Positions 12,490 to 24,000 of a DNA stretch of 64,000 nt are shown here, piece after piece. The notes under the pieces are model-generated. The model had not been told where the DNA came from. It searched no databases and was given only the letters and a program-made list of their open reading frames with translations. The stretch's first letter is position 1. Each line of letters begins with the position of its first letter. The stretch is taken from assembly GCA_030674185.1 (NCBI GenBank), contig CM060305.1, positions 171,648,334 through 171,712,333 of the forward strand, given 5' to 3'. Made by a program: the position numbers and the translations under genes. This DNA comes from Monoplex corrugatus. Taxonomy: Eukaryota; Mollusca; Gastropoda; Littorinimorpha; Ranellidae.

Positions 12490-13599
12490 TTGTTCAAAGG
12501 AAACTGTGAGTTTAAAGGAAACAACGATTCATGCACAGACCATTTAGTGTGTGAGATGACTTCACAATTATCAGGTTACATCATGCCCAAAGGCTTCTAT
12601 GGGATATCCAGCCCGTTCCAAGCCTTTGCCATGACCACCAACATCTCTGTACCTGTGGGGCATGTCATCATGACCGGAATGAAAAAAAGATTTCGCCTTC
12701 GTCCTTTCATCAACGTGTTTCTACGTGTTCCACATGCCAATGGATCAACGATCTTAGTGTGGTCAGCATCAAAGTCGTACAGATTTCCCAGCACAGTTTA
12801 TGACACCAGGCTACTGATAGTCGTGTACTGCAATAACGCGTGCTGGAACATGCGTTGTTTTCAGCTCTTCTTCTCATTTCATCCTAAATACCAAGCACCC
12901 ACAGAACTATCCTACCGTTTGTTTAACTGTTCTGTAGAATACTACCCCAGCTTTCAGCATCACCTGGACTGTAACCTGAAGACAGAGTGTGAAGATGGGC
13001 GAGACGAAACAGAACACTGTCCCTACAGCAGTCCTGATTGTCAGGGTCTGGTGGCATTTTGTGGCCTTTGTTATCAATTTGTGAATGAGGAAACTGTACA
13101 TGCGCTTGCCAAGAACAGCACCGATGACAGACTTGTACTTGATATGGGGAAACAGTACTGTAAGTCCAAAGGTGGGGTACTGAGCGGGCCAAAATGTTCG
13201 TCTGTCTGGCACGAAACCGTCAACCAATTGACGACACCATATATCTACGTTTATGACTTCATCCACACAGGGTGGACCAGTCACAACAAAGGGTGCCCAT
13301 CAATGTACAGGAACAGTGTGATATCTGCTAACAAAACTGTGTTACATCAATTTAAGCAGGTTAAATTTTACTGGTTGTTTGACCAGATTAGACAAAATCA
13401 CATTGCATGTGTTGTTAGTAAAGACAAGGAGGGTAGCAAGGAGTTAGTGAAGGTAAGATGTGATAAATGGTCCATTGACCTAAAATCGTTTATATGTGAG
13501 TTTACCATTGGTACAACAAAGCATCGTCTCCCATCCTCACAAACGGCACCGCTGTTGACGCCATCATTTTTGCAGCACACGAATCAACAAGTAGAGTAA
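12490..13599 (+). CDS. GRL101-like receptor, N-terminal ectodomain exon
   Basis: The first part of a large membrane receptor. The frame is open from 12460. No signal peptide or good ATG is present, so the exon probably starts at an acceptor such as AAAACTCAG (ending about 12483) and the start lies upstream. Residues counted from 12490: a CUB-like domain (about 21-131; Cys pairs, aromatic strands), one LDLa-like module (about 145-177, with the acidic CEDGRDETEHC calcium cage), then a C-type-lectin-like domain (about 184-340, from CGLCYQF to FICEF). This order resembles lophotrochozoan GRL101-like receptors, whose ectodomain binds unknown ligands. The frame ends in TAA at 13597-13599, which overlaps the ATG of the next frame. 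A small intron or a frameshift must join them. The family assignment is secure at domain level; the ligand is unknown. Confidence 0.82.
   Translation: MFKGNCEFKGNNDSCTDHLVCEMTSQLSGYIMPKGFYGISSPFQAFAMTTNISVPVGHVIMTGMKKRFRLRPFINVFLRVPHANGSTILVWSASKSYRFPSTVYDTRLLIVVYCNNACWNMRCFQLFFSFHPKYQAPTELSYRLFNCSVEYYPSFQHHLDCNLKTECEDGRDETEHCPYSSPDCQGLVAFCGLCYQFVNEETVHALAKNSTDDRLVLDMGKQYCKSKGGVLSGPKCSSVWHETVNQLTTPYIYVYDFIHTGWTSHNKGCPSMYRNSVISANKTVLHQFKQVKFYWLFDQIRQNHIACVVSKDKEGSKELVKVRCDKWSIDLKSFICEFTIGTTKHRLPSSQTAPLLTPSFLQHTNQQVE
13511..13575 (+). other. Candidate 65-bp intron or frameshift zone joining the two receptor frames
   Basis: GTACAA begins at 13511 and TTTTTGCAG ends at 13575. Removing these 65 bases changes the frame by exactly the amount needed and joins ...CEFTI to AHESTSR...CPAGH without a stop. 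However, the downstream frame is also open back to 13500, so a single-base indel between about 13510 and 13545 would restore continuity as well. The sequence alone does not decide between a very short intron, a sequencing error and a true disabling mutation. Confidence 0.45.
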
Positions 13600-15917
13600 T
13601 GAAGACATGCCCTGCTGGTCACGTGACACACACATTTCTGTTGTGCGGTTCAGTCCGGTATGACGTGTGTGGTCAAGATGACACACATCTTTCTAACTTC
13701 CCCCGTCGTTTGTCAGCCAATCAGGGCGTGATAGATTGCCTTGCCCCTTTGTTTAGGTGTGGTGAACACGCCGTCTCTTACACTCTGGTGTGTGACATCA
13801 TCCCAGACTGTGACGATCACAGTGACGAGTCTTTCTGTCAACATCCTCCCTGTGTCAACAAGTTTACCTGCTCTAACGGGCAGTGTGTGTCCTATGACGT
13901 TGTGTGCGACCTGATCTTCCACTGTCAGGACAAATCAGACGAACACTCAGACTGCACAGAATACAGGGTCAGAAAAGCAACGCGCACAATTCGTTTCTCC
14001 TCTCCTGTTCTGGTCAACTTTGATTGTGTCAGTACTTTTTACCCAACCCGTATGGCGTTCAACGAGTCCTGTCCTGACAGCCATTATCGTTGTCCTGGTG
14101 AGTACAGCGACTGCCTGCCTGTATATACACGATGCAATGGAATGTACGACTGTGTTGACCATGAGGACGAAGAGGGATGTGAGGGCATGGTGTGTCCAGG
14201 ATTTTTACGTTGTAGAAAGTCCCAAATATGTGTACATGCTGACCATCTGTGTGATGGCTGGCCTCACTGCCCTCTGCATGATGACGAAATGTCCTGTGAC
14301 GTAATTTGTCCTGCAGAATGTCAATGTCAAGGTCATACTTTTGTGTGCATTCAGCCCTTCTCCGTATCACTCTTCCCTCAGCTTAGATATCTGGACGCCA
14401 CAGGTTCGGGTTTGAATCTGTCCTCTGTGAGCAACCATGCCTATCTTATCCACCTGATTCTTGCCCAGTGTTCCATCCAAATTCTGCCTGACATGAAACT
14501 CTTCAACCTGCAGTCTTTGGATCTCTCTGGCAACAAACTGCAGAATGTCAGCATGACTCCTTTCGTCCATTTACAAAATCTCCAGACACTGTCCTTGTCT
14601 AACAATCCTCTGCTGTCAATGCAGCCTGATGTGTCTACTGTGCCTAGACAGACTGTCATGACTAGTATTGACCTGTCACACACCACTCTCACGGTGTTCC
14701 ACTCACAACACTTGGGTAAATTTGTTCACTTGCAGAAGCTGAATTTAACGCATACAGCCATCCATACAATCAGTCCTAAGGGTTTCCAGTTCACACCACG
14801 TTTAACTCATTTGTTTCTGGGTGGTAGCCCAGTGAAAACGTTTCCACATGACGTATTTAAAGCTCTTTCCGATCTCGACTCCATAGCAACAGACAATTAT
14901 AAATTATGTTGTAAGGAAATACTTCCGTATAACTTTGATGATAGATTTTGTCATACACATAAAGATGAAATTTCGTCCTGTGAAGATTTACTGCGGTCTG
15001 GAATATACCGAGTGTTCCTCTGGCTGATCAGCTGTCTGTCAGTGACGGGAAACATCTTCTGTTTCGTTGTAAGACTGTGGTCACTCAAGACGACGTCTTC
15101 CAGTGGTTTTGGTGTGTTTGTCACTAACCTGACCATGGCTGACTTTCTGATGGGCGTCTACATCGCTGTCATTGGAGCGGCTGATGTGATATACCGTGGC
15201 CGATATCTGTACAATGATACTGTATGGAAAAGCAGTGTGGCCTGTAAGATGGCGGGCTTTCTGTCTCTGCTGTCCAGTGAAGCATCAGCATTGATCATCT
15301 GGCTCATCACACTCGATCGTTTCATTGTGCTTCGTTTTCCATTCAGCTCCTTGAGATTTGAGAGAAGGTCGGCAAAAATGGCTTGTCTGCTGACTTGGTT
15401 GATTGGTTGGTTACTTGCCTTGTTGCCATTGCTTCCAGTGACATCACACTGGGAGTTTTACAGCCAGACAGGGATTTGTATCCCTCTGCCAATTACCAGG
15501 CGGGAATTTAAAGGACGAGCATATTCTTTCAGCGTATTAATCATCCTGAATTTTCTTCTGTTTCTGTTGATTTCTGCAGGGCAAGCTGTTATCTACTGGT
15601 CCATACAGAAGAACACACTGACAACCAACACCACCAAAGTGTCACGTGACATGACCATAGCTCGGAGGTTAATCAGTGTGGCTGTCACAGATTTCATGTG
15701 CTGGTTTCCCATTGGATTGTGTGGGCTGCTGGCTTCAGCTGGTGTCCCCATTCCTGGAGAAGTGAACATGGCCTTAGCTATCTTCGTACTTCCTCTTAAC
15801 TCCGCGCTGAATCCCTTTGTGTACACCTTCAACATTCTGGTGGAGAAGAGGAGAAAGGCAAATGAAGACAAATTGTTCAAATGGCTGGAATCGCGCGCTG
15901 ACCTGCTTGATTTTTAG
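13599..15917 (+). CDS. GRL101-like (type C LGR) receptor: LDLa, LRR and 7TM part
   Basis: A rhodopsin-class G-protein-coupled receptor related to relaxin-type LGRs and Lymnaea GRL101. Residues are from the ATG at 13599, which is probably internal. There are four LDLa modules (about 47-80, 85-119, 159-194, 199-233; e.g. CDDHSDESFC), a Cys-rich LRR cap (237-250), about six or seven leucine-rich repeats (261-430; LQSLDLSGNKL) and a C-terminal cap (437-461). Seven helices start near 468, 505, 545, 594, 641, 689 and 722. Helix 2 carries NLTMADFLMG, helix 3 ends LDRF in place of DRY/ERW, and helix 7 has NPFVY. C549 and C627 can form the conserved loop disulphide. The cytoplasmic tail is short (about 26 residues). 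All seven helices lie in one uninterrupted exon. It probably acts at the cell surface as a peptide-hormone-type receptor; ligand and G protein are unknown. Confidence 0.93.
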   Translation: MKTCPAGHVTHTFLLCGSVRYDVCGQDDTHLSNFPRRLSANQGVIDCLAPLFRCGEHAVSYTLVCDIIPDCDDHSDESFCQHPPCVNKFTCSNGQCVSYDVVCDLIFHCQDKSDEHSDCTEYRVRKATRTIRFSSPVLVNFDCVSTFYPTRMAFNESCPDSHYRCPGEYSDCLPVYTRCNGMYDCVDHEDEEGCEGMVCPGFLRCRKSQICVHADHLCDGWPHCPLHDDEMSCDVICPAECQCQGHTFVCIQPFSVSLFPQLRYLDATGSGLNLSSVSNHAYLIHLILAQCSIQILPDMKLFNLQSLDLSGNKLQNVSMTPFVHLQNLQTLSLSNNPLLSMQPDVSTVPRQTVMTSIDLSHTTLTVFHSQHLGKFVHLQKLNLTHTAIHTISPKGFQFTPRLTHLFLGGSPVKTFPHDVFKALSDLDSIATDNYKLCCKEILPYNFDDRFCHTHKDEISSCEDLLRSGIYRVFLWLISCLSVTGNIFCFVVRLWSLKTTSSSGFGVFVTNLTMADFLMGVYIAVIGAADVIYRGRYLYNDTVWKSSVACKMAGFLSLLSSEASALIIWLITLDRFIVLRFPFSSLRFERRSAKMACLLTWLIGWLLALLPLLPVTSHWEFYSQTGICIPLPITRREFKGRAYSFSVLIILNFLLFLLISAGQAVIYWSIQKNTLTTNTTKVSRDMTIARRLISVAVTDFMCWFPIGLCGLLASAGVPIPGEVNMALAIFVLPLNSALNPFVYTFNILVEKRRKANEDKLFKWLESRADLLDF

Positions 15918-15949
15918 CACAATCCTTTCAGCACCTGCATAGAGCGCAT

Positions 15950-16865
15950 GCGACCTAGAACCTATACCTGAACAACATAGAACCATTCCCAGAACTTGTA
16001 CCTGAACAACATAGAACCATTCCCAGAACCTGTACCTGAACAACATAGAACTATTCCCAGAACCTGTACCTGAACAACATAGAACCATTCCCAGAACCTA
16101 TACCTGAACAACATAGAACCATTCCCAGAACCTGTACCTGAACAACATAGAACTATTCCCAGAACCTGTACCTGAACAACATAGAACTATTCCCAGAACC
16201 TGTACCTGAACAACATAGAACCATTCCCAGAACCTGTACCTAAACAACATAGAACCATTCCCAGAACCTGTACCTGAACAACATAGAACTATTCCCAGAA
16301 CCTGTACCTGAACAACATAGAACCATTCCCAGAACCTGTACCTGAACAATATAGAACCATTCCCAGAACCTATACCTGAACAACAGAACCTTTCCCAGAA
16401 CCTGTACCTGAATAACATAGAACTATTCCCAGAACCTGTACCTGAACAACATAGAACTATTCCCAGAACCTGTACCTGAACAACATAGAACTATTCCCAG
16501 AACCTGTACCTGAACAACATAGAACTATTCCCAGAACCTGTACCTGAACAACATAGAACCATTCCCAGAACCTGTACCTAAACAACATAGAACCATTCCC
16601 AGAACCTGTACCTGAACAACATAGAACTATTCCCAGAACCTGTACCTGAACAACATAGAACCATTCCCAGAACCTGTACCTGAACAATATAGAACCATTC
16701 CCAGAACCTATACCTGAACAACAGAACCTTTCCCAGAACCTGTACCTGAATAACATAGAACTATTCCCAGAACCTGTACCTGAACAACATAGAACTATTC
16801 CCAGAACCTGTACCTGAACAACATAGAACTATTCCCAGAACCTGTGCCTGAACAACATAGAACCT
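15950..16865. repeat. 34-bp minisatellite immediately downstream of the receptor
   Basis: About 27 units of roughly 34 bp around ACATAGAACCATTCCCAGAA, beginning within 40 bp of the receptor stop codon. Blocks of ten units are themselves duplicated: the distinctive CAACAGAACCTTTCCC variant recurs about 338 bp apart (16381 and 16719). No AATAAA polyadenylation signal is visible between the stop and the array, so the transcript may run into it. Confidence 0.93.
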
Positions 16866-18482
16866 TTCCCTCACCCTGTCTACCCTACACCACACTCCTC
16901 AGTCAGTACACTTTATATGTACCTAGCACCCTGTCCACCCTACACCACCCCACAGATTTCAATCAGTACACTTTATATGTACCTAGCACCCTGTCCACCC
17001 TACACCACCCCACAGATTTCAATCAGTACGTCTTATGTGTACCTAGCACCCTGTCCACCCTACACCACCCCACAGATTTCAATCAGTACGTCTTATGTGT
17101 ACCTAGCACCCTGTCCATCCTACACCACCCCACAGATTTCAATCAGTACGTCTTATGTGTACCTAGCACCCTGTCCACCCTACACCACCCCACAGATTTC
17201 AATCAGTACGTCTTATGTGTACCTAGCACCCTGTCCACCCTACACCACCCCACAGATTTCAATCAGTACGTCTTATGTGTACCTAGCACCCTGTCCACCC
17301 TACACCACCCCACAGATTTCAATCAGTACACTTTATGTGTACCTAGCACCCTGTCCACCCTACACCACCCCACAGATTTCAATCAGTACGTCTTATGTGT
17401 ACCTAGCACCCTGTCCACCCTACACCACCCCACAGATTTCAATCAGTACACTTTATGTGTACCTAGCACCCTGTCCACCCTACACCACCCCACAGATTTC
17501 AATCAGTACGTCTTATGTGTACCTAGCACCCTGTCCACCCTACACCACCCCACAGATTTCAATCAGTACATTTTATGTGTACCTAGCACCCTGTCCACCC
17601 TACACCACCCACAGATTTCAATCAGTACGTCTTATGTGTACCTAGCACCCTGTCCACCCTACACCACCCCACAGATTTCAATCAGTACGTCTTATGTGTA
17701 CCTAGCACCCTGTCCACCCTACACCACCCCACAGATTTCAATCAGTACGTCTTATGTGTACCTAGCACCCTGTCCACCCTACACCACCCCGCAGATTTCA
17801 ATCAGTACACTTTATGTGTACCTAGCACCCTGTCCACCCTACACCACCCCACAGATTTCAATCAGTACACTTTATGTGTACCTAGCACCCTGTCCACCCT
17901 ACACCACCCACAGATTTCAATCAGTACGTCTTATGTGTACCTAGCACCCTGTCTACCCTACACCACACTCCTCAGTCAGTACACTTTATATGTACCTAGC
18001 ACCCTGTCCACCCTACACCACCCCACAGATTTCAATCAGTACACTTTATATGTACCTAGCACCCTGTCCACCCTACACCACCCCACAGATTTCAATCAGT
18101 ACGTCTTATGTGTACCTAGCACCCTGTCCACCCTACACCACCCCACAGATTTCAATCAGTACGTCTTATGTGTACCTAGCACCCTGTCCACCCTACACCA
18201 CCCACAGATTTCAATCAGTACGTCTTATGTGTACCTAGCACCCTGTCCACCCTACACCACCCCACAGATTTCAATCAGTACGTCTTATGTGTACCTAGCA
18301 CCCTGTCCACCCTACACCACCCGCAGATTTCAATCAGTACACTTTATGTGTACCTAGCACCCTGTCCACCCTACACCACCCCACAGATTTCAATCAGTAC
18401 GTCTTATGTGTACCTAGCACCCTGTCCACCCTACACCACCCCACAGATTTCAATCAGTACATTTTATGTGTACCTAGCACCC
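16866..18482. repeat. 60-bp minisatellite
   Basis: About 27 units of 60 bp, with three 59-bp units lacking one C in CACCCCACAG, containing TACCTAGCACCCTGTCCACC. A starting block with CTCCTCAGTCAGTACAC at about 16895 recurs at about 17967, so a segment of ~1.07 kb has duplicated. The unit is a multiple of three, so long open frames appear on the plus strand. I do not regard them as genes. Confidence 0.94.
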
Positions 18483-18820
18483 CTTTCTCCCCCTCCATCT
18501 TTCTGCCACTTTCAGTCAGTACACTTCCTGTGTGCTTTGCATCCCCTTCTCCATCTATCTGCAGCCTTCACGCGTGTCTAGCACCTTCCCCCACAGAACT
18601 TTACTGTCGTATAACTCAGTGCCCCTCCCCCACCTTGCCCACACGTCCATTTCCACATCACTATCTCTACAGAAAAGTTCCAGTTTCTCCGCTATCATCC
18701 TTTACCTCCACCCCTTGTTTTCCCTCCCATTTCATTTCACTGCCACCCCCTCATAGCCAAGTGCCAGCACCAGGTGAGTACAAACTTTATGCTTGCCCCT
18801 TGGCTGTTACGTTTTTGGTG

Positions 18821-18889
<69 letters not shown>

Positions 18890-19204
18890 AACTTTAACTT
18901 GAGAAGACGTTGTTAAAAGTTAGATGAAACTGTTCCTTATCTTGACCTACCAGATAGTAAAAGAAATTCAGCAGGCTCCACCAGTAAGTTGATGTTTCAA
19001 AACGTCAATTACAACAGTAATGGAGGGAACTGGAAGACACACAGGTTGGCTGCAACAAGCACTGGCCCTTTCAACAAACCAAAGTTCGCATGACCAGACT
19101 GAGCGGACAACAGGCAACAAATGTACGGGTTTTAGAAGCCCTGCCACACTCAGATCAAGGATTTTAGATCGCCAAGAAACACTTTTGGCAGCAATATACA
19201 CGAA
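18483..19204. other. Pyrimidine-rich unique sequence with a GA microsatellite
   Basis: Contains C/T-rich sequence to about 18770, an uninterrupted GA run at about 18822-18884, and then ordinary unique sequence. No gene recognised. Confidence 0.7.
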
Positions 19205-19724
19205 AGACTTCCAGTAAACTGATGATGGAACACCTAACTGACAACATTATACACCAAGCACTCCCAGTAAACCTGATGGAACACCTAACTGGTAGCATTA
19301 TACACCAACCTCTCCCAGAACCTGATGATGGAACACCTAACTGACAGCATTATACACCAAGCTCTCCCAGTAGACCGGATGATGGAACACCTAACTGACA
19401 GCATTATACACCAAGCTCTCCCAGAACCAGATGATGGAACACCTAACTGACAGCATTATATACCAAGCTCTCCCAGTAAACCTGATGATAGAACACCTGA
19501 CTGACAGCATCATATACCAAGCTCTCCCAGTAGACCGGATGATGGAACACCTAACTGACAGCATTATACACCAAGCTCTCCCAGAACCAGATGATGGAAC
19601 CCCTAACTGACAGCATTATATACCAAGCTCTCCCAGTAAACCTGATGATAGAACACCTGACTGACAGCATTATACACCAAGCACTCCCAGTAAACCTGAT
19701 GATGGAACACCTGACAGCATTATA

Positions 19725-21082
19725 CAGGGTGTTTCAAAAGAATACGCCAAAATCATTACGCAGTTTTTTCAGGTCTATAGCATTGTAGTGGACTGAATCA
19801 GTGGTTATTTGATAGAGTAGTTATCAAAGTTTGATTGGGTGTCAGTTTCACCGCTGTCGTTAGTATAACTTCCGGTGCAGCTGAATTGTGGGAAGATCAA
19901 TCAAAATGGCGACTCCTCAGCAGAAGGCGTTTTGCGTGCTTGAGTTCGCGAAAACAAACGCCATTGTCACGGTGCAAACGTGCTTTCAGAACAGAATTCG
20001 GCATTGATCCGCCCCATCGTGAGAGCATTCGACGGTGGGTTAGACAGTTTAAAGAGAGTGGGTGTCTGTGCAAAGGAAAGAGTCCTGGAAGACCACGTGT
20101 TACAGAGGAGCAAGTGGAGAGGATTCATGATGCATTTGAGAGCAGCCCACGTAAGTCCGTACGTCGAGCAAGTCTTCAGCTTGCCATCCCTCATACCACT
20201 GTCTGGCGTGTGTTAAAGAGACGATTACACATGAAACCATACAAACTAAGCCTCGTCCAAGCACTTACTAATGATGACAAGGTGATGCGGAGGACATTCT
20301 GTGAGTCAATGCTGGAGATGGAGGAAGGTGATGAAACTCTCTTTTCACGTTTAGTTTTTAGTGACGAAGCGACTTTCCATTTGAGCGGCACAGTCAATCG
20401 TCACAATGTGCGCATTTGGGGAACAGATCACCCACATGAAACTGTTGAGCATGAAAGAGATTCCCCTAAAGTGAACGTCTTCTGTGCTGTGTCTCAAGAC
20501 AAGGTCTATGGTCCCTTTTTCTTTGAAGGAAACACCGTTACAGGACAAACCTATCTCGAAATGCTCCAAAACTGGCTATTCACTTTACTGCAAGCAGATT
20601 CGAATGACTTCATTTTTCAGCAAGATGGAGCACCACCCCATTGGCATCTCGGGGTTAGAGCTTATCTGAATGAAAACGTGCCTCAGCGATGGATTGGGAG
20701 GAGAGGTGCTAAAGACCTTGCTCTCTGTGCTTGGCCTGCCAGATCCCCGGACCTCACTGTGTGTGACTTTTTCTTGTGGGGGTATGTTAAAGACCAAGTT
20801 TATGTTCCACCACTTCCAGCAAGTATCGATGACTTGAAAGATTGAATAACAGCTGCAATCAACACGGTGGACCGTGACATGCTGAGGCGCGTTTGGGAGG
20901 AATTCTCATATCGGCTTGATGTTGTCCGCGCTGCCGGTGGTGGCCACATTGAGCACTTATAAAACATGAAATGAAACTTGAATGTATATACAAACACAAG
21001 TGTTCATGCTAGAGGTTTGTAATTTTTTTCGTTTTTGACACATCACGTGATGATTTTGGCGTATTCTTTTTAAAACACCCTG
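19725..21082 (+). mobile_element. Mariner-like DNA transposon inserted in the 54-bp satellite
   Basis: Inverted ends start CAGGGTGTTTCAAAAGAATA at 19725. The right end, read in reverse, is CAGGGTGTTTTAAAAAGAAT, ending at 21082. TA flanks both ends (19723-19724 and 21083-21084), and the satellite continues across the site at ATTATA. Length is 1,358 bp. The ends and the ITm-type transposase place it in the Tc1/mariner superfamily. Confidence 0.93.
19906..20962 (+). pseudogene. Mariner-like transposase, one frameshift and one premature stop
   Basis: The natural start is ATG at 19906 (MATPQQKAFCVLEFAKTNA), a DUF4817-like DNA-binding start. An extra A near 19977 shifts the frame before RTEFGIDPPHRESIRRW. 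The catalytic core has FSDEATF, QQDGAPPHW and SPDLTVCDFFLWGYVKD. By my count 46 residues separate the second and third Asp, longer than classic mariner (34) because of an inserted LALC-type segment. A TGA at 20843-20845, one transition from CGA, precedes the last ~38 codons, which remain readable to GGGHIEHL and TAA at 20960-20962. It has only two disabling lesions, so inactivation is recent. Confidence 0.9.
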
Positions 21083-24000
21083 TATACCAAGCTCTCCCAG
21101 TAAACCTGATGATGGAACACCTAACTGACAGCATTATATACCAAGCTCTCCAGTAAACCTGATGATGGAACATCTAACTGACAGCATTATACACCAAGCA
21201 CTCCCAATAAACCTGATGATGGAACACCTAACTGACAGCATTATATACCAAGCTCTCCCAGTAAACCTGATGATGGAACACCTGACTGACAGCATTATAT
21301 ACCAAGCTCTCCCAGTAACTGATGATGGAACACCTAACTGACAGCATTATATACCAAGCTCTCCAGTAAACCTGATGATGGAACATCTGACAGCATTATA
21401 CACCAAGCACTCCCAGTAAACCTGATGATGGAACACCTAACTGACAGCATTATATACCAAGCACACCCAGTAAACCTGATGATGGAACACCTAACTGACA
21501 GCATTATAACCAAGCACTCCCAGTAAACCTGATGATGGAACACCTAACTGACAGCATTATACACCAAGCACTCCAGTAAACCTGATGATGGAACACCTAA
21601 CTGACAGCATTACATACCAAGCTCTCCAGTAAACTGATGATGGAACACCTAACTGACAGCATTATACACCAAGCACTCCCAGTAAATCTGATGATGGAAC
21701 ACCTAACTGACAGCATAATACACCAAGCACACCAGTAAACGGGATGATGGAACACCTAACTGACAGCATTATACACCAAGCACTCCCAGTAAACCTGATG
21801 ATGGAACACCTAACTGAGAGCATTATATACCAAGCACTCCCAGTAAACTGATGATGGAACACCTGACAGCATTATACACCAAGCTCTCCCAATAAACCTG
21901 ATGATGGAACATCTGACAGCATTATATACTAAGCTCTCCCAGTAAACCTGATGATGGAACATCTGACAGCATTATACACCAAGCTCTCCCAATAAACCTG
22001 ATGATGGAACACCTAACTGACAGCATTATACACCAAGCACTCCCAGTAACACTGATGATGGAACACCTAACTGAGAGCATTATACACCAAGCACTCCCAG
22101 TAAACGTGATGATGGAACACCTAACTGACAGCATTATATACCAAGCACACCCAGTAAACCTGATGATGGAACACCTGACAGCATTATGCACCAAGCTCTC
22201 CCAATAAACCTGATGATGGAACACCTAACTGACAGCATTATACACCAAGCACTCCAGTAAACCTGATGATGGAACACCTAACTGACAGCATTATACACCA
22301 AGCACACCCAGTAAACCTGATGATGGAACACCTGACAGCATTATGCACCAAGCTATCCCAATAAAACTGATGATGGAACACCTAACTGACAGCATTATTA
22401 CATCAAGCACACCCAGTAAACTGATGATGGAACACCTAACTGACAGCATAATACACCAAGCACACCCAGTAAACCTGATGATGGAACACCTAACTGACAG
22501 CATAATACACCAAGCACACCCAGTAAACCTGATGATGGAACACCTGACAGCATTATGCACCAAGCACTCCCAATAAACCTGATGATGGAACACCTAACTG
22601 ACAGCATTATACACCAAGCACTCCCAGTAAACCTGATGATGGAACACCTAACTGACAGCATTATATACCAAGCTCTCCCAGTAAACCTGATGATGGAACC
22701 ATGACTGACAGCATTATATACCAAGCTCTCCAGAAAATCTGAGGATGGAACACCTAACTGACAGCATTATACACCAAGCTCTCCCAGTAAACCTGATGAT
22801 GGAACACCTGACAGCATTATACACCAAGCACTCCCAGTAAACCTGATGATGGAACACCTAACTGACAGCATTATATACCAAGCCACCCAGTAAACCTGAT
22901 GATGGAACACCTGACAGCATTATACACCAAGCACTCCCAGTAAACCTGATGATGGAACACCTAACTGACAGCATTATATACCAAGCTCTCCAGTAAACCT
23001 GATGATGGAACACCTGACAGCATTATGCACCAAGCACTCCGCACTCCCAGTAAACCTGATGATGGAACACCTAACTGACAGCATTATACACCAAGCTCTC
23101 CCAGTAAATCTGATGATGGAACACCTAACTGACAGCATTATACACCAAGCACACTCAGTAAACCTGATGATGGAACACCTGACAGCATTATGCACCAAGC
23201 TCTCCCAATAAACCTGATGATGGAACACCTAACTGACAGCATTATACACCAAGCACTCCCAGTAAACCTGATGATGGAACACCTAACTGACAGCATTATA
23301 CACCAAGCACTCCCAGTAAACCTGATGATGGAACACCTAACTGACAGCATTATATACCAAGCTCTCCCAGAAAACCTGATGATGGAACACCTAACTGACA
23401 GCATTATACACCAAGCTCTCCCAGTAAACCTGATGATGGAACACTTGACAGCATTATACACCAAGCACTCCCAGTAAACCTGATGATGGAACACCTGACA
23501 ACATTATGCACCAAGCTCTCCCAATAAACCTGATGATGGAACACCTAACTGACAGCATTATACACCAAGCACTCCCAGTAAACCTGATGATGGAACACCT
23601 AACTGACAGCATTATACACCAAGCTCTCCAGTAAACCTGATGATGGAACACCTAACTGACAGCATTATATACCAAGCACTCCCAGTAAACCTGATGATGG
23701 AACACCTAACTGACAGTATTATATACCAAGCTCTCCCAGTAAACCTGATGATGGAACACCTGACAGCATTATACACCAAGCACTCCCAGTAAACCTGATG
23801 ATGGAACACCTAACTGACAGCATTATACACCAAGCTCTCCCAGTAAACCTGATGATGGAACACCTGACAGCATTATACACCAAGCTCTCCCAGTAAACCT
23901 GATGATGGAACACCTAACTGACAGCATTATATACCAAGCACACCCAGTAAACCTGATGATGGAACACCTGACAGCATTATACACCAAGCACTCCCAGTAA

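Noticed and set aside
16844..18581. Plus-strand frames of 366, 242 and 140 codons
   Set aside because: They are produced by a 60-bp unit without stops, and two frames encode different repeats over the same bases.
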